A DNA stretch of 64,000 nt, taken from PALSA-243 sp049522755. GTDB taxonomy: Bacteria > Acidobacteriota > Terriglobia > Bryobacterales > Bryobacteraceae. The stretch is taken from positions 29,946-93,945 of the forward strand of contig JBEKNN010000003.1 in the NCBI GenBank assembly GCA_049522755.1, in the 5' to 3' direction. Numbering within the stretch: the stretch's first letter is position 1; each line of letters opens with the position of its first letter. The position numbers and the translations under genes were made by a program. The notes under the pieces were generated by a model that did not search any database, was not told the DNA's origin, and was given only the letters and a program-made list of their open reading frames with translations. Shown here in pieces: positions 17,019-23,209 of this stretch.

Positions 17019-17986
17019 TCCTTGTCACGGGCGGCACCGGTTTCATCGGCAGCCATCTTTTGGACCGGCTAGCCGATGCCGGTGAGCCCGTACGCGTGCT
17101 GGTTCGGCATAAGACGGTGCGGCGCAATACGGCGCTGCCGCGCGGCGTGGAACCCGTTTCCGGAGATTTGGCAACCGGTGAAGGCCTGGCCGAGGCTGTG
17201 CGCGGCGCGGGTACCGTCATCCACATAGCCGGCGTGCTCAAGGCCCTGACGCCGGAGGATTATTACCGCGGCAATGCGCGCGCCACCGAAAACCTGGCGC
17301 GAGCGGCGGCGGGGCAGGCAATCCGCTTCGTCCACGTCAGCTCGCTGGCCGTCTGTGGACCCAGCCCGGCGGACGGCTCCGTCAACGAGGATTCCGAAAC
17401 GCGCCCGTTGACTCACTATGGCAAGTCGAAATTGGAGGCGGAGCGGATCGTTCGTTCCCTGCTGCCCCAGGCCGTGATTGTGCGCCCGCCGGTGGTCTAC
17501 GGTCCGCGCGACACGGGCGTGTTCCCATTTCTGAGGTCTATTGCGCGCGGCGTGGAGGTGCGCATCGCCGGCGGCGAGCGTTGGTTCAGCGCGATCTACG
17601 TGCGCGACCTGGTGGATGGCATCCTGGCGGCCGCCGCCAGCCCGCAGGCTCCCGGCCGCACCTACTTCCTTTCGCACGCCCAGCCGGTGAACTGGAGCCA
17701 TCTGGGCGACGCCACGGCCCGTCTGGTGCGCCGCAAACGGCTGGTGCTGCGCGTGCCCGTAAGCGCCGCCTATGGCATCGGTTACCTGGCCGAACTCTGG
17801 TCGGCGCTCACCCGCAACCCCGGCATGGTCTCGCGTGAAAAGATCAGCGAAGCCACATGCGCCCGTTGGGTGTGCGATACGCGCCGCGCAGCTACCGAGC
17901 TTGGCTTCGAAGCCAAGACGTCGCTCGACGCCGGCCTGGCCGAGACTCTGGCCTGGTATAAGGAGGCCGGTTGGGTGAAATACTAA
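17015..17986 (+). CDS. Extended SDR (NAD-dependent epimerase/dehydratase), CerR-like
   Basis: 323 aa from the GTG at 17015 overlapping the previous stop. Rossmann GGTGFIGSHL at the N-terminus, HVSSLAVCGPS, and the YGKSK active-site Tyr/Lys. The family covers sugar epimerases, but the position in front of PAP2, acyltransferase and serine palmitoyltransferase-like genes matches CerR, the ceramide-pathway reductase of Caulobacter, which is also annotated as an epimerase. That would reduce the 3-keto group of the sphingoid product. This is inference from context. Confidence 0.85.
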   Translation: MILVTGGTGFIGSHLLDRLADAGEPVRVLVRHKTVRRNTALPRGVEPVSGDLATGEGLAEAVRGAGTVIHIAGVLKALTPEDYYRGNARATENLARAAAGQAIRFVHVSSLAVCGPSPADGSVNEDSETRPLTHYGKSKLEAERIVRSLLPQAVIVRPPVVYGPRDTGVFPFLRSIARGVEVRIAGGERWFSAIYVRDLVDGILAAAASPQAPGRTYFLSHAQPVNWSHLGDATARLVRRKRLVLRVPVSAAYGIGYLAELWSALTRNPGMVSREKISEATCARWVCDTRRAATELGFEAKTSLDAGLAETLAWYKEAGWVKY

Positions 17987-18831
17987 AGCGCGGCGCCGGC
18001 TTCTGGCCAGTGGACAAGCTGGTCTTGGCTTATTTCGCCTTCATGGCGGTCATGCTGCTTGCCTGGTGGGGCAGCGTCCCCCACGCCGGATGGCTGCTGG
18101 CGTGGCACGTGGCCGGCGCGGCGCTGCTGGTGTATCAGATCAAGCGCCCCAACCGGACTACCTGGCTCTTCCGGAACTGGTACCCCGTTATCTACGTAGC
18201 TTCCTGTTACAAAGAGATGGCCGACTTCCTGCCCTTGGCGCGACATGTCATCTACGACCAGCAGTTGGCGGACCTCGATGAGCGCATTTGGGGCCTTCAA
18301 CCCGGCGTTTGGCTTAGCCGGATTCAGTCGCCGGTTTTCACTGAATTTTTGCAGTGGATTTATACGTTTTTTATTCCCGCCGTTCTCCTGGTGGCCTTTC
18401 TTTTATGGCTCCGCGGCCATTACGCGGAGTTCCAATATTATGCTTTTTTAATCGCGCTGGGCTATCTGGTCTCTTATCTCGGTTACGTGCTGGTACCTGC
18501 GCGGGGTCCCCGGTTTCTGCTTAAAGACTTTGAGCACTTACCTTTACACGGGCTTTGGTTGTTTCAAGGCATGCAATCGACGCTCGACAAGCTGGAATCG
18601 GTGGCGTACGATGCGTTTCCGAGCGGCCACACCGAGCTAACCATCCTCGCTTGGTGGTCCAGCAAGGCGGTGTCCAAGCGTTGGTTCAGCGCGTATTTTG
18701 CCTACACTCTGAGCATCATTTTTGCTACAGTTTATCTTCGATACCACTATACGGTCGACGTGTTCGCGGGAGCCCTCGTCGCGGTCGTTCTGATCGCGGC
18801 CTCCCCGTTCCTGTACCGAAGACTGCAATGA
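17971..18831 (+). CDS. PAP2 superfamily membrane phosphatase/phosphotransferase
   Basis: 286 aa from a TTG at 17971, with AGGAGG 4 bases upstream inside the end of the previous gene (16-base overlap). Six hydrophobic segments. PAP2 motifs: PSGHTELT (domain 2) and YLRYHYTVDVFAG (domain 3, catalytic His). It resembles the InsP/phosphatase group seen near sphingolipid genes, so it may add or remove a phospho-headgroup on ceramide at the membrane. Its stop overlaps the next start (ATGA). Confidence 0.88.
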   Translation: MGEILKRGAGFWPVDKLVLAYFAFMAVMLLAWWGSVPHAGWLLAWHVAGAALLVYQIKRPNRTTWLFRNWYPVIYVASCYKEMADFLPLARHVIYDQQLADLDERIWGLQPGVWLSRIQSPVFTEFLQWIYTFFIPAVLLVAFLLWLRGHYAEFQYYAFLIALGYLVSYLGYVLVPARGPRFLLKDFEHLPLHGLWLFQGMQSTLDKLESVAYDAFPSGHTELTILAWWSSKAVSKRWFSAYFAYTLSIIFATVYLRYHYTVDVFAGALVAVVLIAASPFLYRRLQ

Positions 18832-19958
18832 GGAGCGAAATATTGGGCGGCTTGGAAGTTGTATCGGTCAATGGGAAGAGCGGGCTGAAGGAGTTCATCG
18901 AATTCCAATACACGCTCTACACCGGCGACCCCTATTTTGTTCCGCAGCCCCGCATGGCCATCAAGGACTTACTGAACCGGGAAAAACACCCCTTCTACGC
19001 GAATGCGGATATGGAGATGTTTCTGGCCCGGCAGAATGGCAAAATAGTGGGCCGCGTCGCCGCCATTTTCGATCGCGCGCATAACCGGTTTCATGAGGAG
19101 TCCGCCGGCTTTTTCGGCTTCTTCGAATGCATTGACGACCAGGCCGTCGCCGATGCTTTGCTCGGCAAAGCCCGGCAGTGGCTGAAGGACCGCGGAGCGC
19201 AGGTGATCCGTGGTCCCGTGAACCCGTCGACGAATTATGAGTGTGGAATGCTTACCGAGGGCTTCGATTCGAGTCCCATGGTAATGATGACGTATAATCC
19301 ACGCTACTACCCGCAGCTAATGGAAAAGGCTGGATTGCGAAAGGCCAAGGATCTGTTCGCCTACGTCAGCCACGCGCAGAAGATCGAGATGGCGAAAATC
19401 GATCGCGTGGCGGACCGGGCGGTGAAGTCGAACGGCGTCACCATCCGCCCGATCAATATGAAAGATTTCGACGCCGAGGTGGAGCGGGTCTGGGAAGTGT
19501 ATGGATCGGCATGGGCGCGGAATTGGGGCTACGTGCCCATGACCAAGGAGGAGTTCCGCCTCCAGGGCAAGGATATGAAGATGATTCTAAAGCCCGAACT
19601 GGTGTTGATTGGCGAAAAAGCCGGCCGTACGGTAGGCTTCGCGCTGGCTCTTCCGGACGTCAATTTCGCTCTCAAACCGGCGGGTGGCCATCTTTTCCCC
19701 CTCGGCATCTTCAAAATCCTGTATTATCAACGTTTGATCAAAGGTGTACGGGTACTCGCATTAGGGGTGGTGGAAGAGTACCGGGCAACAGGGCTGGCGG
19801 CGGCCTTTTATGCCATGCTGGTCCGCAACGCACGCAAGCTGGGTTTCGGTCCGTGTGAGATGTCCTGGATTCTGGAGGACAACGTTTTGATGAACCGCTC
19901 CGCTGAATTGATGGGAGCCAAGCGCTATAAGACTTACCGAATCTATGAATGGAACTGA
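18828..19958 (+). CDS. GNAT-like N-acyltransferase, candidate bacterial ceramide synthase
   Basis: 376 aa from the ATG at 18828 (ATGA overlap). N-terminal block FIEFQYTLYTGDPYFVPQPR with KHPFYANADMEMFLA and VGRVAAIFDRAHN, followed by a GNAT-type C-terminal half (VLALGVVEEYRATGLAAAFY, acyl-CoA-binding loop). Known: the Caulobacter ceramide synthase bCerS belongs to a GNAT-type family of this size. Together with the adjacent serine palmitoyltransferase-like gene this suggests N-acylation of the sphingoid base. It overlaps the next gene by 10 bases. Confidence 0.8.
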   Translation: MRSEILGGLEVVSVNGKSGLKEFIEFQYTLYTGDPYFVPQPRMAIKDLLNREKHPFYANADMEMFLARQNGKIVGRVAAIFDRAHNRFHEESAGFFGFFECIDDQAVADALLGKARQWLKDRGAQVIRGPVNPSTNYECGMLTEGFDSSPMVMMTYNPRYYPQLMEKAGLRKAKDLFAYVSHAQKIEMAKIDRVADRAVKSNGVTIRPINMKDFDAEVERVWEVYGSAWARNWGYVPMTKEEFRLQGKDMKMILKPELVLIGEKAGRTVGFALALPDVNFALKPAGGHLFPLGIFKILYYQRLIKGVRVLALGVVEEYRATGLAAAFYAMLVRNARKLGFGPCEMSWILEDNVLMNRSAELMGAKRYKTYRIYEWN

Positions 19959-21202
19959 ATACCATGCGCGCATCCAATAGCGTAGTCACCGGCAGGAAGA
20001 AAAGCGCCGCGTCGAACGATCTTTTCGACAAGTGCCGGAGCTTCACCCGTCCCGGTGATCTTCAGGCGGCAGGGCTCTACATGTACTTCGAGGTCTTTGG
20101 AGACCGCGAAGGTTGCGGACCAGGTGAAGTCCGCATGGGCAACCGGAAGGTGCTGATGTTCGGGTCGAACGATTATCTCGACTTGATTACGCATCCCAAG
20201 GTGAAGGAAGCCGCGGTTCAGGCCATCAGGAAGTACGGCAGTGGATGCAGCGGCTCTCGCCTGCTGAACGGCACCCTGGACATGCATATACGCCTCGAAA
20301 GCGAGCTGGCGGCATTCGTCCATAAAGATGCCGCGATGATCTTCGGAACCGGCTTCCAGGCCAATTACGCCACCCTTTCGGCGCTCACCGAAAAGGGCGA
20401 CGTGATGATTTGCGACCATAACCTGCACGCCAGCCTGGTGGAAGGCGCGCTGCGGTCGCCCGCGCGCACGGTGCGCTTCCGCCACAACGATATGGACCAC
20501 TTCGAGCGGTGTCTCGAGAACTGCCCGCCCGAAGAGAAGATCTTCATTGTGTCCGAAGGCGTGTTCAGCATGGAAGGCGATATCGCCGACCTGCCTGGCA
20601 CCCTGCGCGTAGCCAAGCCTTACGGCGCGCGCGTGTTTGTGGATGAAGCCCACGGCATCGGCGTGCTGGGCCGGACCGGCGCGGGCGCGGCCGAGCATCT
20701 GGGCGTGCTGGACGAAGTGGATATCATCATGGGCACGTTCAGCAAGTCGCTGGCGTCCGTAGGCGGCTTTATCGCCGCGGAGCGCGCCGTGGTGGATTAT
20801 CTGAAGCACACGGCGCGGCCTTTCGTCTTCTCGGCCAGTTTACCGGCGGCTTCGGTGGCGGCAGTTGGCGCGGCCCTCGATATCATGCGGAAGGAGCCGG
20901 AGCGGCGCCTGCATTTGCTGCACATCGCCAACAAGCTGCGCGATGAGCTGCGGTCGCGCGGATTCAACGTGCTGCCCGGCGAGACGGCGATTGTGCCGGT
21001 GGTAATTCGCGAAGAGGTCGACCTGTGCCGGTTGTGCAAGACGCTGCTCGAACAGGGCATCTACATCAACCCGGTGCTGCGCCCCGCCGCGGCGCAGAAT
21101 CTGCTGCGCATTTCCTGCACGGCCGCGCATACCGAGCAGCACGTGGAACGCCTGGTGCGCACGCTCGAAAAGGTGTCCGACGAGCTGGGAATCGTGCGGT
21201 AG
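19949..21202 (+). CDS. Serine palmitoyltransferase-like alpha-oxoamine synthase
   Basis: 417 aa PLP-dependent enzyme of the class II group that includes Spt, KBL and BioF. MFGSNDYLDLITHPKV, GSGCSGSRLLNGTLDMHIRL, FGTGFQANYATLSAL, DEAHGIGVLGRTG, and the PLP Lys 266 in GTFSKSLASVGG. The surroundings (acyltransferase, SDR, PAP2; no biotin genes) favour condensation of serine with an acyl thioester over BioF or KBL activity. Last gene of the five-gene operon; the next small gene starts right at its stop. Confidence 0.9.
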   Translation: MELNTMRASNSVVTGRKKSAASNDLFDKCRSFTRPGDLQAAGLYMYFEVFGDREGCGPGEVRMGNRKVLMFGSNDYLDLITHPKVKEAAVQAIRKYGSGCSGSRLLNGTLDMHIRLESELAAFVHKDAAMIFGTGFQANYATLSALTEKGDVMICDHNLHASLVEGALRSPARTVRFRHNDMDHFERCLENCPPEEKIFIVSEGVFSMEGDIADLPGTLRVAKPYGARVFVDEAHGIGVLGRTGAGAAEHLGVLDEVDIIMGTFSKSLASVGGFIAAERAVVDYLKHTARPFVFSASLPAASVAAVGAALDIMRKEPERRLHLLHIANKLRDELRSRGFNVLPGETAIVPVVIREEVDLCRLCKTLLEQGIYINPVLRPAAAQNLLRISCTAAHTEQHVERLVRTLEKVSDELGIVR

Positions 21203-21460
21203 ATGGCGGAGCGCGTAGTGATGGAACGCCTGGTTCGCAATCGCGCGCCGGGGCGGGAATTCGACGTCGAATTCTGGCAGGCGCTGGGGCCGGCGCGGAT
21301 ACTCGAAGCCGCCTGGAATCTGGTGGTCACTGCCGCATCGCGCAAGGGCATAAGTGAAGATCAGCTGCGATTACAAAGATCTGTTGAGAGGTTTGAACGC
21401 GGCCGGCGTAAGGTATCTAATCGTGGGCGGATACGCCGTAATGATCTACACGGAGCCTAG
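21203..21460 (+). CDS. Small protein upstream of nucleotidyltransferase
   Basis: 85 aa, starting on the base after the spt-like stop. EFDVEFWQALGPARILEAAW and EDQLRLQRSVERF match a short acidobacterial/cyanobacterial-type protein often encoded just before nucleotidyltransferase genes like the next one. The last 30 residues lie in a frame overlapping that gene by 107 bases and are Arg-rich, so the true end may differ. Possible antitoxin-like partner; function unknown. Confidence 0.55.
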   Translation: MAERVVMERLVRNRAPGREFDVEFWQALGPARILEAAWNLVVTAASRKGISEDQLRLQRSVERFERGRRKVSNRGRIRRNDLHGA

Positions 21461-21731
21461 TTTTACCAAAGACCTCGACATTTGGATCGACCCCACTATC
21501 GACAATGCGCAAGCCCTATTCAGGGCGCTGAGTGCATTCGGCGCCCCGCTCAAAGGGATTTCGCCGCGGGATTTCACCGAACCCGAGATCTTCTACCAAA
21601 TGGGCGTCGAGCCCGTGCGGATAGACGTGCTCACATCCCGCGAAGATCTGCTTCTATCGAAGAAACTCACCGGCCGCTCCCGCGATCGGGAGCATGCGCG
21701 GCGCCTTCGGAAGCCGAAGAAGAGCGATTGA
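21354..21731 (+). CDS. Nucleotidyltransferase-fold protein, internally shortened
   Basis: 125 aa from a GTG at 21354. DYKDLLRGLNAAGVRYLIVG then GGYAVMIYTEPSFTKDLDIW shows the Pol-beta nucleotidyltransferase core (GG followed by DLD), as in MNT/AbiEii-type proteins; GVEPVRIDVLTS is the third acidic strand. Relatives continue with about 40 residues before a terminal GRPRDLEDA-like helix; here REDLLLSKKLTGRSRDREHA follows almost at once, suggesting an internal deletion. Activity is doubtful. Confidence 0.65.
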   Translation: MKISCDYKDLLRGLNAAGVRYLIVGGYAVMIYTEPSFTKDLDIWIDPTIDNAQALFRALSAFGAPLKGISPRDFTEPEIFYQMGVEPVRIDVLTSREDLLLSKKLTGRSRDREHARRLRKPKKSD

Positions 21732-21891
21732 ATGGCGGCAATGGCGCCCGCTGGGCCGCGTGCGGTGCGGCTGGGATTCGAGCCGGGAGCGTCTAAATAG
21801 CCCGTGCGGCTCTCAGCGCCTGTATAAGGGCCTTGAAAGAAGCGGCTTGCAGAATTTCCGTCTTGAGGTCTGATGCTTCAGTATGCTGCGT

Positions 21892-22227
21892 TTAAACGTC
21901 GTCGTCTTTGCCGATGGCGACCAGAAGAGCGTCCCGTAAGGTTTCAATCGGGCATTCAGTTATCGGTCGAACGCTTATCTGAACGGGAATTCTCGGGTTG
22001 TAGGCTGCGTGAATCAATCTCACGAACAGGTTCCGCCGGGCTCGCGAGACGATGGCGTCAACCATCCAAGCTCGATCGCTCCAATCGTACAGTAAGACAC
22101 GGCGCTTGTTGTATTTCTTAATGGCCGTGTTGGTCCACATTGCTAGCTGCGCCACACTGGCAAGATACTCGACCCATCCATCCTCCGCCACGATCAAGGC
22201 GGGAAATGTAACGGCATCCAGGTCCAT
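21892..22227 (-). CDS. Hypothetical protein
   Basis: 111 aa from an ATG at 22227. Reads like a real globular protein (DGWVEYLASVAQLAMWTNTA, RRVLLYDWSDRAWMVDAIVS) but no family is recognised. After the stop the same frame stays open for another 32 codons (to 21793) with a helix-like sequence TEILQAASFKALIQALRAAR, so the present stop may be a truncation. Neighbours are accessory toxin-antitoxin-type genes. Confidence 0.5.
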   Translation of the reverse strand: MDLDAVTFPALIVAEDGWVEYLASVAQLAMWTNTAIKKYNKRRVLLYDWSDRAWMVDAIVSRARRNLFVRLIHAAYNPRIPVQISVRPITECPIETLRDALLVAIGKDDDV

Positions 22228-22313
22228 TGGAAGGTCAATTTCAGCTCTTTAAATGGGTACAGTTCCGGCCGCCTGTCCAGCGGCGGAATTTAAGTGCCTA
22301 CCTCAAAAAAAGA

Positions 22314-22559
22314 TCAACGCTCATCGCCGGCTGCCGGAGGTTGTCCCCTGCCGGCGCGCTTCAGTATCCGCTTGGCTTTTCCGATATTCGCCCGGCTGGA
22401 TCGCTCGCGGAAATAATCGTCCGTCCGCAGCGCCGACAGCTTTTCCGCTACCGCCACGTTGATTAACTGGTTCAGCGCAACGCCTTCCGACTCCGCCACA
22501 CGCTTGGCTTCTTCTAACAATGACGTCTGAAGGCGCAGGGCAACATTACTTCTTCTCAT
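22314..22559 (-). CDS. Ribbon-helix-helix antitoxin-like protein
   Basis: 81 aa from the ATG at 22559. MRRSNVALRLQTSLLEEAKR then VAESEGVALNQLINVAVAEK has the strand-helix-helix layout of CopG/HicB-type antitoxins, with a basic C-terminal tail. Its start lies 14 bases inside the end of the upstream PIN gene, so the two are translated together. Likely binds its own promoter and neutralises the PIN protein. Confidence 0.8.
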   Translation of the reverse strand: MRRSNVALRLQTSLLEEAKRVAESEGVALNQLINVAVAEKLSALRTDDYFRERSSRANIGKAKRILKRAGRGQPPAAGDER

Positions 22560-22986
22560 GCTTCGCTCCTTGCAACTCCCGCCAGATCTCACCCGGCGGG
22601 ATCGCTCGAATCCCAAATTCCCGCGCAGCTTCGGCCAGATGCCGCACGTTAAAGGTAGCCAGCAGATCCGCCTGGCCGTTGACCGCAGTGTCCAACACCA
22701 TTTCGTCCTGCGGATCTTTGAGGCGCGGTCTCCACAGAAACCGAAAAGCGACAGGCTCGATCACCGCCGCCAACGCATCCAGGATTGCGTTGGTTTCTTC
22801 CACTGTTAAGCCGGTCCTTTCCAGTTGCTCGCGCCGGGTCAAGACAGCTTCGTATTCCAGCATAAGCGGCACGGAGGCCAATACTATAATTTCCCGGTTT
22901 AGTGCAGCCAACAGCAGTTGCCGGGAAGCGCCCCGATCGCTCCGCAGGGCCGCGACCAGAACGTCGGTATCCAGCACAATCCGCAC
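22546..22986 (-). CDS. PIN-domain toxin (COG1569 type)
   Basis: 146 aa from the GTG at 22986, with AGGGA upstream. PIN ribonuclease acids are in place: VLDTDVLVAAL at the N-terminus, Glu in LMLEYEAVL, DPQDEMVLDTAV and the terminal TFNVRHL. Proteins of this group are putative endoribonuclease toxins. The toxin gene comes first and the RHH gene second, the reverse of vapBC; a TGATATCAT box lies just upstream. Confidence 0.88.
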   Translation of the reverse strand: MRIVLDTDVLVAALRSDRGASRQLLLAALNREIIVLASVPLMLEYEAVLTRREQLERTGLTVEETNAILDALAAVIEPVAFRFLWRPRLKDPQDEMVLDTAVNGQADLLATFNVRHLAEAAREFGIRAIPPGEIWRELQGAKHEKK

Positions 22987-23006
22987 TTGATCCCTGAAAA
23001 ATGATA

Positions 23007-23183
23007 TCACATGCAATATACCCAGCAAATCTCGATGGCTGAGTCCAATGCTTCCCCGGTAACCATCGAGCCGCCGGGCGCATCCGATGGGAACGGACCG
23101 CTCAGGGCCACTTTCCAGTAGTACCAGACCTCACCATTGTGCGAGCTTAAACCGACTCGCACACAGAACTTGCGCCGCCTCAC
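23007..23183 (-). CDS. Short hypothetical protein upstream of the PIN gene
   Basis: 58 codons from a GTG at 23183 to TGA at 23007. The translation contains KFCVRVGLSSHNGEVWYYWK and VTGEALDSAIEICWVYCM, which is protein-like and not low-complexity. A second GTG 7 codons in (23162) is an alternative start. It ends 21 bases before the PIN gene. No family recognised; it could be chance. Confidence 0.4.
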   Translation of the reverse strand: MRRRKFCVRVGLSSHNGEVWYYWKVALSGPFPSDAPGGSMVTGEALDSAIEICWVYCM

Positions 23184-23185
23184 GC

Positions 23186-23207
23186 TAAAATACGCCTAGC
23201 GGAGGAG
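23186..23207 (+). promoter_or_regulatory. Candidate -10 box and ribosome binding site of the ClC gene
   Basis: TAAAAT at 23186-23191 and GGAGGAG at 23201-23207 before the TTG start at 23210. The complement of the same A/T stretch reads TATTTT toward the minus-strand small gene. An 8 bp dyad TGTGCGAG/CTCGCACA (23138-23163) lies upstream. Confidence 0.5.
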
Positions 23208-23209
23208 AA

